Source: an uncultured Saprospiraceae bacterium (lineage in GTDB: Bacteria; Bacteroidota; Bacteroidia; Chitinophagales; Saprospiraceae). From it: a stretch of DNA of 64,000 nucleotides. A model generated the notes under the pieces. That model saw only the letters and a program-made list of their open reading frames with translations, did not search any database and was not told the DNA's origin. The stretch's first letter is position 1. Every line of letters begins with the position of its first letter. Of the stretch, positions 49,566 to 59,370 are shown piece by piece. A program made the position numbers and the translations under genes. The DNA lies in the NCBI GenBank assembly GCA_937981555.1, contig CALJOK010000045.1, positions 1-64,000 of the forward strand, written 5' to 3'.

Positions 49566-51324
49566 ATTGAGAATTACAGATTATTGGAAATTATTAGTAA
49601 AGGTGTGCGCACTTGTAGCTATTTTATTTTTTTCAAATAAAACAACCGCTCAAGTTCTTCCTCCTGATTTTTTATGTGTGCGAAGCGACACCCTCTACTG
49701 GGATATTCCAACTAATAGTTGCGGCACATTTAATAGCTACGAAGTTTTTTTTAGTGCCAATCCAACTGGGCCTTTTAATCTTTTGGGAACCGTTTCAAAT
49801 CAAGGGCAAGGATTTTTCCATCATCCAAATCCAGCATCTGATACTTGGTATTATTATTTGCAAAGTGATTTTAATTGTCCAGGTCAAATGGTTTTGCAAT
49901 CTGATACTTTGGACAATCGACAACCTGAGGTAGCTGTACTCACACGAGCTTCAGTCAATGGAAATTCGATTGAGCTTGATTGGCAAGCGAGTCCATCGCC
50001 AGAAGTTTCAGCTTATATTATTTTTAGAAGTACGTCGATGGGAACGATTGCGTTGGATACTATTTATGGAGGCGTGACCAATTTTGTAGATAACAATGCA
50101 TTTCCAAATGACCAGTCAGAAACCTATTTTATTTTAGCCATAGATGAATGTGGAAATACTAGTATTTTTAATGATCCACATTCGACTGTTTTTCTAGAGC
50201 AATCAGTTATTAGTTGCGAGCAGAAGATAGTTTTAAATTGGAATTCATATCAAGGTTGGATCAATGGAATCGGTAGTCAAGAAGTTTGGGTAGACATTGA
50301 TGGAAGTGGTGCAATCTTGCAAGCGACCATTTCGGGAAATGATACAAGTTATGTTTTTGAAAATGCGAGTGACTCAGAGAATTATTGTTTTTTTATAAAA
50401 TCAATCGAAAATGGAACAGGTATAGAAGCATTGTCTAATGTGGTTTGTTTGATGCCTGACTTAGTTGAACCGATGCGTGATTTAGTTTTGAAGAATGTAA
50501 ATGTGCTAACTGATAACTCTGTTGAGTTAACTTGGAATTGGAATTCCGCTGCAGAGATTCAATCATTTGAAGTTTTGCAAGATTTAATTAACAATACATT
50601 TACAACTTTGAATTCTTCTCCTGCTCCGATTCCTTTGGGCAATGGAAATAGTTCTATTGATGTCATTTCTGATCCTTCGGCAAGTAAAGTTTTTTACAAG
50701 ATTCAAACCACCGATGATTGCGATATTTTGGTTGAGTCAAACTATGGAAGTACGATTCATCTAGTCGGGAATCCCCAACCTGGGTTTTCCAATTTTTTAA
50801 CGTGGACTTCTTTTGATATTGAAAATGCAGAAGTGATCGATTATTCCATCTATCGAATTGTAAATGGTTCTTCGACTTTTGTTGATGTTGTTCCTGCGGG
50901 GACAACCTCCTTTTCAGATGAAGTAGATCCAAGTGAACAGGCGGAAAGTAATGTTTGCTATTTCGTAGTCGCCAATGCCAATGTAACACTTCCAAATGGT
51001 TCTATCGAGCCAATCGAATCTTCTTCAAATACTACTTGTGTTGAACAATTGGCTAGCATCGTTGCGCCCAATGCATTTGCGCCGCAAGGTGTAAATCAAA
51101 TTTTTAAACCATTCGTCATCTTCGGCGAAACGGTAGATTATCACTTTACAGTTTTCAATCGTTGGGGTGAATTATTATTTGAAACTAAAGACGTTGATGA
51201 AGGTTGGAATGGTAAATATAAAGGTGTTATCCAACCCATGGGCGCGTATATTTTTCAAGTGAGAATTACTCAAACAGGTGGAAGAGTAGTTGAAGAAGGA
51301 GGCGTTTTTACATTGCTCCGATAA
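49558..51324 (+). CDS. Secreted protein with gliding-motility-associated C-terminal (T9SS type B) domain and FN3-like repeats
   Basis: C-terminus VAPNAFAPQGVNQIFKPFVIFGETVDYHFTVFNRWGELLFETKDVDEGWNGKYKGVIQPMGAYIFQVRI; likely GTG start at 49558 overlapping the previous gene. Confidence 0.85.
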   Translation: MSKLRITDYWKLLVKVCALVAILFFSNKTTAQVLPPDFLCVRSDTLYWDIPTNSCGTFNSYEVFFSANPTGPFNLLGTVSNQGQGFFHHPNPASDTWYYYLQSDFNCPGQMVLQSDTLDNRQPEVAVLTRASVNGNSIELDWQASPSPEVSAYIIFRSTSMGTIALDTIYGGVTNFVDNNAFPNDQSETYFILAIDECGNTSIFNDPHSTVFLEQSVISCEQKIVLNWNSYQGWINGIGSQEVWVDIDGSGAILQATISGNDTSYVFENASDSENYCFFIKSIENGTGIEALSNVVCLMPDLVEPMRDLVLKNVNVLTDNSVELTWNWNSAAEIQSFEVLQDLINNTFTTLNSSPAPIPLGNGNSSIDVISDPSASKVFYKIQTTDDCDILVESNYGSTIHLVGNPQPGFSNFLTWTSFDIENAEVIDYSIYRIVNGSSTFVDVVPAGTTSFSDEVDPSEQAESNVCYFVVANANVTLPNGSIEPIESSSNTTCVEQLASIVAPNAFAPQGVNQIFKPFVIFGETVDYHFTVFNRWGELLFETKDVDEGWNGKYKGVIQPMGAYIFQVRITQTGGRVVEEGGVFTLLR

Positions 51325-51345
51325 TTTTTTCATCATATAGAAGAT

Positions 51346-51393
51346 ACCTAGAAAACATAGGCTCCTTATAAAAAGAACCTATGTTTTCTAGGT
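51346..51393 (+). terminator. 16-bp perfect hairpin after T9SS type B gene
   Basis: acctagaaaacatagg (51346-51361), cctatgttttctaggt (51378-51393); no strong U-tract. Confidence 0.5.
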
Positions 51394-51564
51394 GCCTATG
51401 TGGTAAAAGTAACAATACTGTGAATTTTCCAAACCATTGATATCCCATCAAATATTCCTTTCTCAAATTTTTCTTCCCTATTTTTAAAAAAACTTTGTAA
51501 CCATTTCTAATTAACAAAGTAACCAAGCCAGAACGACTCAAGAAAAAGTATAACGAACGAAAAA

Positions 51565-52104
51565 ATGACCGACGAACAGCTAATGATACAAGTCCGAAAT
51601 GGAGACATTGCGAAAGCAGCCGTCTTATTTGAACGATATAGTGGTCGGCTGTATAATTTTTTTGTTCGCTTAACCTTTGATGAATCTTTGAGTGAAGATT
51701 TGACGCAAAATGTTTTTGAAAGAATTATTCGATACAAACATAGCTTCAATGAGAACCACCAATTCAAATCGTGGATTTTTCAAATTGCTAGAAATGTGCG
51801 AATGGATTTTTATAAAAAAAATAAAGTCAAGGTATCAGAAGAAATAGATGTTTCAAATGTGATGATGATATCGGGTTCCGTTTCAGATAAAATGGAAAAA
51901 CAAGATGATTTAAAAAATTTGGAAAGAGCGATGTCTCAGCTTAGTTCAGAGCAAAGAGAAGTTTTGGTACTCACTCGTTTTCAAAAATTAAAATATGCCC
52001 AAGTTGCGGAAATGATGAATACCTCGGAAGGAGCAGTCAAAGTAAAAGTTCACCGAGCGATCAAAGAATTGCGTAACGTGTTTTTAAAAATAGATAAACT
52101 GTAA
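51565..52104 (+). CDS. RNA polymerase ECF-type sigma factor
   Basis: LSEDLTQNVFERIIRYKHSFNENHQFKSWIFQIARNVRMDFYKK; SSEQREVLVLTRFQKLKYAQVAEMMNTSEGAVKVKVHRAIKEL. Confidence 0.93.
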   Translation: MTDEQLMIQVRNGDIAKAAVLFERYSGRLYNFFVRLTFDESLSEDLTQNVFERIIRYKHSFNENHQFKSWIFQIARNVRMDFYKKNKVKVSEEIDVSNVMMISGSVSDKMEKQDDLKNLERAMSQLSSEQREVLVLTRFQKLKYAQVAEMMNTSEGAVKVKVHRAIKELRNVFLKIDKL

Positions 52105-52145
52105 AACTATTATCCGAACTACGGATAAGTCCAAAAATAATTTTC

Positions 52146-52925
52146 ATGGAATTTCAAGAGTTAGAAAATAAATTAATTGACTACTTAGACGATGCACTCA
52201 CAACAGAGCAACGAGCGGAGGTAGAAAAGCAATTGGAGAATTCAGCTGAACTTCAACACACTTTGGACGAGTTAAAAATGGTCATGGAGGGAATGGAAAC
52301 GGCAGAAGAATTTCAACCTTCTCCGAGTTTAAAAAACAACTTCGATCAATTTTTACAAAAAGAAATTAATGGACAAGGAGGAGAAGATGCAAATATTGTA
52401 GCATTCAAAAAACCGAATTCAAGTCGAATTAAATTTTTATTTCAAATAGCTGCAGCGGCTGCCATTTTAATTATGGGAGTTTTTATTGGAAAAAATATAA
52501 GTGGAGCACCTGAAGTTACTATAGGTCATATAGTTGATTTGAGACTTGAAATGTTGGAACTTTTGGAAAAAGATAAATCTACCAGCGGAAGAATTAAAGC
52601 TGTAAATATCAGTTACGAATTGCAACCTGACAACGAAATTGTTGATGCACTAATTCAATCCATGAACATCGACAAAAGTACTAACGTGAGAATCGCAGCA
52701 ATGGAAGCGTTGTCTCATTTTCAAAATGAACCGAAAGTTAGAACGGCACTTTGTCAATCCCTCGCAGTCCAATCTAATCCAATGATTCAATTATCGTTAA
52801 TCAAAATTTTGGTTAACATGAAAGAAAAACAAGCAGTAGAGTATTTTGAAAAAATAATTGAAAAAGAATCAACCACTCCAGAAGTCAAAGACGAAGCCCA
52901 AATGGGAATATTTAAAATGATGTAG
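52146..52925 (+). CDS. Putative anti-sigma factor with HEAT-repeat-like C-terminus
   Basis: ELENKLIDYLDDALTTEQRAEVEKQLENSAELQHTLDEL (zf-HC2-like without the Cys/His), one TM IAAAAAILIMGVFIG, C-terminal helical repeats. Confidence 0.72.
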   Translation: MEFQELENKLIDYLDDALTTEQRAEVEKQLENSAELQHTLDELKMVMEGMETAEEFQPSPSLKNNFDQFLQKEINGQGGEDANIVAFKKPNSSRIKFLFQIAAAAAILIMGVFIGKNISGAPEVTIGHIVDLRLEMLELLEKDKSTSGRIKAVNISYELQPDNEIVDALIQSMNIDKSTNVRIAAMEALSHFQNEPKVRTALCQSLAVQSNPMIQLSLIKILVNMKEKQAVEYFEKIIEKESTTPEVKDEAQMGIFKMM

Positions 52926-52991
52926 AATTTAATGGTTAACCAACTAATAATAATTTGTAAGACAACAGTAATTTTTATAAAAAAAGAAAAG

Positions 52992-53810
52992 ATGAAAAAA
53001 TTAATAAAAAAAATATCTGGAATAAGTTTAATCCTATTTTTAGCACTCTCCGTTTCGGCTCAAGATTACAAAGTCAAAATGAGTTCAGGCGGAAAAGTCA
53101 TCATAAACAAAGTCAATAAAATTGACATCGTTGGTCACAATGGAACTGAAGTTATCATTCAAGGTGCTTCGACCCAAAAGAAAAAAGATAGTCGTGCATC
53201 CGGACTTCGAGTGATAAGTGGCAATGGCAATGTAGACAATACTGGCCTGGGGCTTTCGGCGGTGAAGGATGGAAATGAGTTGACGATTGAGCAAGTGGTA
53301 AAAAATTCTAAAGGACGATTTACCATCAAAATTCCTCAAGGTGTAGCGGTTTTATACGAACACAGCACACATCATGGTTCAGACTTGAATATCAAAGATA
53401 TTAGTGGAGAGATAGAAGTTACCGCACATTTCAATAATGTAAAATTGGAAAATGTAACTGGCCCGATGTCAGTCAATACCGTTCACGGAGATATTGAAGC
53501 AGTCTTTGCGAATGTCAATCAAAGTAACCCAAGTACAATTCGGTCTTCCCATGGATGGATTGATGTGACATTGCCATCATCAACTAAAGCAAACTTGAAA
53601 TTGAAATCTTCTCACGGAGATATGTTTACCGATTTTGAAATTAATCGAAATATAAAAACAGAAAAAAGTGGAAAGAATAATAAAGACTCTGATGGTTGTG
53701 GAGGTTGTGCAAGTAACAACTCTTCCATGTCAGGAGGAATAAATGGCGGTGGAGTTTTGATTGACCTTTATACTGCTCACGCAAATATTTATTTGAGAAG
53801 AAAGAAATAA
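52992..53810 (+). CDS. DUF4097-like secreted beta-repeat protein (paralog 1)
   Basis: Signal peptide; GEIEVTAHFNNVKLENVTGPMSVNTVHGDIEAVF...KLKSSHGDMFTDFEI. Start at MKKLIKK. Confidence 0.72.
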   Translation: MKKLIKKISGISLILFLALSVSAQDYKVKMSSGGKVIINKVNKIDIVGHNGTEVIIQGASTQKKKDSRASGLRVISGNGNVDNTGLGLSAVKDGNELTIEQVVKNSKGRFTIKIPQGVAVLYEHSTHHGSDLNIKDISGEIEVTAHFNNVKLENVTGPMSVNTVHGDIEAVFANVNQSNPSTIRSSHGWIDVTLPSSTKANLKLKSSHGDMFTDFEINRNIKTEKSGKNNKDSDGCGGCASNNSSMSGGINGGGVLIDLYTAHANIYLRRKK

Positions 53811-53929
53811 AACCAATTCAATATAAAACGATGAGTTTGCCTATTTGAAAATAAATAAGCAAACTCATTTTCCTCACACTATTATTTTTTCACCCTCTAC
53901 AATTCATCGTAGAACTAAAATCCTTAATC

Positions 53930-54775
53930 ATGAGAACAATTTTGATTGCCGTAAGTATATTGTTATGTGCTTCGTTTAGTTATGCTCAAAAATCCGTTTC
54001 GAAAACGATTACTACAACATCAGGTCAAGAAGTGAACTTCGACTTTGATCGGGCTGATGTAAATATCACTACTTGGAATAAAAATGAAATTTCGATTTCA
54101 GGAACTGCAAAAATTAATAATGGAGAATATGACGATGCATTTACTATCAAAGTAAAAGAGATTGACGGTGAATGGAACATTAGTACTTTTTTGAAAAACG
54201 AATGTGATATTCCAAGAATGATTTCCATGACAAAGGATGGAATAACGACTTATCGAAAAGTGGATAAGAAAAAAAATATGTGGGATGGTTGGGACAATTT
54301 GACGGAACAAGGAGGGGAATATGATCATGTAAATATTGGAATTATTACTGAAATAAAATTGGATATCAAAGTTCCACAAAACATCGCAATGAATATCAAA
54401 TCAAAGTTTGGAGGGATTGATATCGAAGATTTTCAAGGCGAGCTTTATGCGAAAAATACACATGGGCACATCAATGCGATTTTTTCAAAACCAATTCGAA
54501 AAAATATTCAATTATCTTCCACGCATAATTTTGTGGACGTGAGTGTACCAAGTAATTCTCAATTGAATATCGATCTTAAATCTTCACATGGAGAAATGTT
54601 AACGGATTTAGATTTGGATTTCCAACAAGGATCTGGTGGGAAAAATAAAAAGATGAATAGTTGTTCTTCCAGTAAAAATAGAATCGTTGCTAATTTAAAT
54701 GGAGGTGGAACCAATTTAAAACTTAAAGCAACTCACAACAATATTTATCTCAGAGAATATAAAATGAATAATTAA
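53930..54775 (+). CDS. DUF4097-like secreted beta-repeat protein (paralog 2)
   Basis: Signal peptide; GGIDIEDFQGELYAKNTHGHINAIF...DLKSSHGEMLTDLDLDF...NGGGTNLKLKATHNNIYLREYK. Confidence 0.72.
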   Translation: MRTILIAVSILLCASFSYAQKSVSKTITTTSGQEVNFDFDRADVNITTWNKNEISISGTAKINNGEYDDAFTIKVKEIDGEWNISTFLKNECDIPRMISMTKDGITTYRKVDKKKNMWDGWDNLTEQGGEYDHVNIGIITEIKLDIKVPQNIAMNIKSKFGGIDIEDFQGELYAKNTHGHINAIFSKPIRKNIQLSSTHNFVDVSVPSNSQLNIDLKSSHGEMLTDLDLDFQQGSGGKNKKMNSCSSSKNRIVANLNGGGTNLKLKATHNNIYLREYKMNN

Positions 54776-54817
54776 AAGATACCGATTCGATTTTAGTTTA
54801 GAATGTTTAGACCTTAC

Positions 54818-54847
54818 AATGCAGATGATAGAAATGTCATCTGCATT
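54818..54847. terminator. Terminator-like hairpin between convergent genes
   Basis: aatgcagatga tagaaatg tcatctgcatt. Confidence 0.55.
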
Positions 54848-54860
54848 TAAGTTTTAAAAC

Positions 54861-55565
54861 TTATTTTTCAGAAAAAACTGGAACCCCTGTTTTCTTATTT
54901 TTTTGTAAATGTATTGTTTTAATAAAATCTTTAGTTTCTTTAAAAACTTTCCAACGAAAAATTCCATCACCTAAAATCAAAACCAACCAACCACTTAAGA
55001 AAACAATATTACGCGCGATCTCGATGATCATTCCCATCTCCGATTGTGATTTTCCAAAGCCAAAGTAAGCCATCTCAAAACAAATCACCATCGCAGTAAA
55101 AAGGAATAACAATAAACTTACATTTCGAGTATTTTGAACAAAACTTGGAGGTCGATGCAATTGACTTTTTCGAAAGAAACGAATGGAGTGACCATCTTTT
55201 GGATTCATTTTTATTAACTCTTTTAAAATAAATTCTGCTTTGTGATACTCCAATAGATTATAATGAGCTGCTGATTTTCGAAGTAACAACTTTCGATAAA
55301 TATCTTCGCCTTGATAAAATTGAATATTATGTTGAATGACTGCTTCGATAGTTTCGTCACACACTTTTAGCAGATTTTGATAAAGTCCAGTTTCCAGCAA
55401 TGCTTCGATGTAGGCTAAGTGTAATTCAAAATATTCATGAAATTTTAACCGCTGAATATCTTCTTCGCGTTTGGCATAGAAATCTACAATCAACTGATAA
55501 GCGTGAATATCAATCTCTTTAAATTCATTATAAGTTTTAGAATGTAAGGAAGTAAAATCGGACAT
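54861..55565 (-). CDS. Hypothetical protein with N-terminal helical repeat region and two TM helices
   Basis: Intact frame; hydrophobic VSLLLFLFTAMVICFEMAYF and IARNIVFLSGWLVLILGDGI. Confidence 0.6.
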   Translation of the reverse strand: MSDFTSLHSKTYNEFKEIDIHAYQLIVDFYAKREEDIQRLKFHEYFELHLAYIEALLETGLYQNLLKVCDETIEAVIQHNIQFYQGEDIYRKLLLRKSAAHYNLLEYHKAEFILKELIKMNPKDGHSIRFFRKSQLHRPPSFVQNTRNVSLLLFLFTAMVICFEMAYFGFGKSQSEMGMIIEIARNIVFLSGWLVLILGDGIFRWKVFKETKDFIKTIHLQKNKKTGVPVFSEK

Positions 55566-55775
55566 AACAAAATCAATTTAATCTTCGAACAAGTAAACGT
55601 TTGAAAAAGTTTTTAGTGAAAAATGGATTGTTATATTCGATATGTGGAAGCCACAAAGCAGATTATGAAGATAAAAAGAAAACGGCAATATCACAATGTT
55701 TTTTATAGAAAATCTAAATGGGTGTTTTCATTTTGATTACTTTTGATTTTTTGAAAAAAAACATTTATAAATTTA

Positions 55776-58700
55776 ATGAGGAAGACTTATGGCAATACTT
55801 GGTGGGGGAAACAATGGCTCAATTCCCTCAATAACATCGACTTCTCTAGTCGATTGCCACGAGGCATAACTTATGCAAATAAAGGTCTCGCCCAAGATGT
55901 TGAAATTGATGGAAATATAATTACAGCGGAAGTTCAAGGTTCGGTTTACAAACCATATCAAGTCAAATTTACAATTCCTAAATTTACCTCAAATGAAAAA
56001 TCTGTCATCCTAAGTTTGATAACGGATAATCTCTTTTTTCTTTCCAAATTATTGAATCGAGAATTACCGCCCAATCTAAATCGTCTTTGTCAAATCCAAG
56101 GCATCCATATTTTTCCAGAAAAATGGGATGATTTGGAAGGTCATTGTTCTTGTCCTGATCATGCAGTTCCATGTAAGCACATGGCGGCAGTTTTGTATTT
56201 GATCGCCAATGAAATTGATAAAAATCCGTTTGTTGTTTTTCAATTGCATGACTTTGATTTATTTCAAGAACTCGAAAAAGCAGGTTATGCTGCTAATGAA
56301 AAAACGGATGTTCCTATTTTTTCGATAGAGGATTTGCAACAACCTTTTTCTCTTGAAAAAAATAAAAAAGAGTGGAGCGAAGAAATCTACCAAGAACTAG
56401 ATTTTTCAATTCTGCCAGATTGTCGAGAGAGTTTGTTAACTATTTTGGGGGAGCAACCGGTGTTTTATAATCAAGGCGATTTTAAAACTGTTCTGGAAAA
56501 AGTCTACACTAAAATCAGTAAAGAATTTTCAAAAAAAAATAAGACAGAAATTGAGAAAACGATTACACCAGAAATGGATGCCGTCGAAGAAATCGAGATA
56601 GTCCTGGATGTTAAATCAGATTTTGTAACAATCAATTTACGGGATTCGAAAGATAAATCTATTTTAGTTTTTGACGAAGAAAATGATTTAATGGATTGGT
56701 TGGGGAAAATACCAGCGAATAAATTAACTCAACTTTCTCATTCTCTTCGAGGACTATTCTTGACCTATCTTTTTTCTAAAAAAATTATTCACCAGAGTGC
56801 GTACCATCCACAATTATTAAGAGTGGAAAAGGAACAATTTAAAATCCGATGGATTCCTGCTAACTTAAATGAAGCGGTTAAAACTCTTTTTGAAAAAGTA
56901 GAATCCTTGACTCCGAATGATTTGATTTTTTATAAAAAAGATAAGAAAGTTTTTGAACCAATTCGAGAAGATAATTTCGCGACTTTAGTTTCTTTTTTCC
57001 TCAACCATTTTGTGAAAACGAATCATGGATTAAATTTCAAACAGTTAATTCACCCTGCGGTTAATTTATTTTTTAATGGATCGGTGGAGCGATTTATAGA
57101 TTTTGAAAATAAGGAATTTCCAAAGGCGATTCAATTATGGTTGAATAAGTTTTTTATTTCTAAAAAAGAATTCGCACCAGTTTTGTTGATCGACGATCAG
57201 AAGGAAGAAGGAATTTTTGAAGTGAAAGTTGCCGTCGAAGATAAAAGTAAACCACTCGAAGCACCTATTGAATTATTTAGAATACTAGAAGAAAAAAAAT
57301 TTAGCTCGATTCGAATGGAAGTGTTGCGCAACTTGGCGATGCTCGGGAATTATTTTCCTCAAATTAATTTATTGCTTGCTTCAAAAGGAAAGGAACAATT
57401 GATTTTTGACTCAGATGATTTCGCAAATATTTTATTTAAAATCCTTCCTACGATTCAACTATTTGGAATTAAAGTATTGTTGCCAAAAGCTTTACGAAAA
57501 TTGATGCGTCCAAAACCGTCGATAAAAATAAATCTAGAAAAAGAGAAAAGTGGAGACATCAGCGGAAAATCTGTACTCAATTTAGGAGCCATGTTAAACT
57601 TCGATTGGCAAATTGCCTTGGGTGATAAATTGGTCAGCCAAGAAGAATTTTTAAAAATGGTAGATCAGTTTTCAGGCATCGTAAAAATAAACGAAGAATA
57701 TATATTCTTTGATGAAAATGAAATCCAAACATTGCTGGATAAATTAGAAAACCCACCTGATTTAAAACCGAATGTATTATTTCAAACAGCACTCAAGGAG
57801 GAATATAATGGGGCAAAAATCGCGTTCGACTCAAAGGCTAAGGAGTTGATGAAATCGTTGCTGGAAGGTGAAGATGCCGATGTCCCAAAAGGTTTGCGAG
57901 CAACGCTTAGACCTTATCAATTGAGTGGTTACGAATGGATGTATAAAAATTATAGACTTGGTTTAGGAAGTGTGATTGCGGATGATATGGGTTTAGGGAA
58001 AACGCTTCAAGTCATTACGATTTTACTCAAGTTAAAAGAAGACGGACGACTCAAAAAACAAAAAGCACTCGTAATAGTTCCAACAACTTTGTTGACGAAT
58101 TGGGAAAATGAAATTCAAAAATTTGCACCTGATTTGAGGGCGCATATTTATCACGGAGCTAATCGAAAAATGGAACCGTTGCTAGAATCAGATATTTTGT
58201 TGACGACTTACGGAGTTGCTCGAACGGAAACTGCGAGATTACAAAAACAAAAATGGGCGCTCCTCGCTATCGACGAAGCTCAGAATATTAAAAACCCTTC
58301 AACGGCACAAACTAAGGCGATCAAAAAAATAAATGCAGCAGTAAAAATTGCAATGAGTGGAACGCCTGTTGAAAATCAGTTGAGCGAATATTGGAGTATT
58401 TTTGATTTTACCAACAAAGGATATTTAGGATCATTGGCTAATTTCAAAAAGGATTTTGCGAAGCCAATTGAAATTGATCGAGATCAAAACCAGTTAGATA
58501 TTTTTAAAAAAATAACCGAACCATTTATCATGCGTCGGTTGAAGTCTGATAAAAGTGTAATCAAAGATTTACCAGAAAAAATTGAGAAAGATCAATACTG
58601 TAAATTGACGCCACAGCAAACTGCGATTTATCAAAATGTGCTGGAGACGACTATGCAAGCAGTCGAAACTGCCGAAGGAATTACTCGAAAAGGAATCGTC

Positions 58701-59303
58701 CTAAAATTGATCACCGCACTTAAACAAGTGTGTAACCATCCCAAGCAATTTTTGAAAAAAGGAGATGCCGACCCTGCACTTTCTGGAAAGACTCAATTGC
58801 TTTTTGACTTGATGAAACAGATTTTGGATAACGGTGAAAAGACTTTGATTTTTACTCAATATCAAGAAATGGGAAATATGTTGGTAGAGATGTTGGAAAA
58901 GGAATTTGATTTGGAAATTTCATTTTTGCATGGAGGAGTTAGCCGAAAAAAACGAGATGCGATGGTCGAAGATTTTCAAAATAATCGAACGACAAGAGTT
59001 TTGATTTTATCATTGAAGGCAGGTGGAACTGGATTAAATTTGACCGCAGCGAATAATGTGATTCATTATGATTTGTGGTGGAATCCTGCGGTGGAAGCGC
59101 AAGCGACAGATCGTGCGTATCGAATTGGTCAAAAGAAAAATGTAATGGTTCATCGGTTTATCACTCAAGGAACTTTTGAAGAAAAAATCAATCAATTACT
59201 GATGACTAAAAAGGAATTGGCAGAGTTGACTGTTGCGACGGGGGAGAAATGGATTGGAGAATATTCGAATGATGAGTTGCGAGAATTGGTTTCGTTAGGT
59301 TAA
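55776..59303 (+). CDS. SNF2-family DEAD/DEAH helicase with SWIM zinc finger
   Basis: SWIM CSCPDHAVPCKHMAAVLY; IADDMGLGKTLQVITILL, LLAIDEAQNIKNPSTAQTKAIK, LILSLKAGGTGLNLTAANNVIHYDLWWNPAVEAQATDRAYRIGQ. Confidence 0.95.
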   Translation: MRKTYGNTWWGKQWLNSLNNIDFSSRLPRGITYANKGLAQDVEIDGNIITAEVQGSVYKPYQVKFTIPKFTSNEKSVILSLITDNLFFLSKLLNRELPPNLNRLCQIQGIHIFPEKWDDLEGHCSCPDHAVPCKHMAAVLYLIANEIDKNPFVVFQLHDFDLFQELEKAGYAANEKTDVPIFSIEDLQQPFSLEKNKKEWSEEIYQELDFSILPDCRESLLTILGEQPVFYNQGDFKTVLEKVYTKISKEFSKKNKTEIEKTITPEMDAVEEIEIVLDVKSDFVTINLRDSKDKSILVFDEENDLMDWLGKIPANKLTQLSHSLRGLFLTYLFSKKIIHQSAYHPQLLRVEKEQFKIRWIPANLNEAVKTLFEKVESLTPNDLIFYKKDKKVFEPIREDNFATLVSFFLNHFVKTNHGLNFKQLIHPAVNLFFNGSVERFIDFENKEFPKAIQLWLNKFFISKKEFAPVLLIDDQKEEGIFEVKVAVEDKSKPLEAPIELFRILEEKKFSSIRMEVLRNLAMLGNYFPQINLLLASKGKEQLIFDSDDFANILFKILPTIQLFGIKVLLPKALRKLMRPKPSIKINLEKEKSGDISGKSVLNLGAMLNFDWQIALGDKLVSQEEFLKMVDQFSGIVKINEEYIFFDENEIQTLLDKLENPPDLKPNVLFQTALKEEYNGAKIAFDSKAKELMKSLLEGEDADVPKGLRATLRPYQLSGYEWMYKNYRLGLGSVIADDMGLGKTLQVITILLKLKEDGRLKKQKALVIVPTTLLTNWENEIQKFAPDLRAHIYHGANRKMEPLLESDILLTTYGVARTETARLQKQKWALLAIDEAQNIKNPSTAQTKAIKKINAAVKIAMSGTPVENQLSEYWSIFDFTNKGYLGSLANFKKDFAKPIEIDRDQNQLDIFKKITEPFIMRRLKSDKSVIKDLPEKIEKDQYCKLTPQQTAIYQNVLETTMQAVETAEGITRKGIVLKLITALKQVCNHPKQFLKKGDADPALSGKTQLLFDLMKQILDNGEKTLIFTQYQEMGNMLVEMLEKEFDLEISFLHGGVSRKKRDAMVEDFQNNRTTRVLILSLKAGGTGLNLTAANNVIHYDLWWNPAVEAQATDRAYRIGQKKNVMVHRFITQGTFEEKINQLLMTKKELAELTVATGEKWIGEYSNDELRELVSLG

Positions 59304-59314
59304 TTTAAAAAGGA

Positions 59315-59352
59315 GAGGTGTTAGCTCTCAAAGCGCTAACACCTCTTTTGTT
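59315..59352 (+). terminator. Terminator between convergent genes
   Basis: gaggtgttagc tctcaaagc gctaacacctc ttttgttttt. Confidence 0.7.
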
Positions 59353-59370
59353 TTTACAAAAATAAAAGAA

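Noticed and set aside
50663-50995. 110-aa minus-strand ORF inside the T9SS type B gene
   Set aside because: Contained in a supported CDS; His/Arg-rich composition reflects reverse complement of the sense codons.
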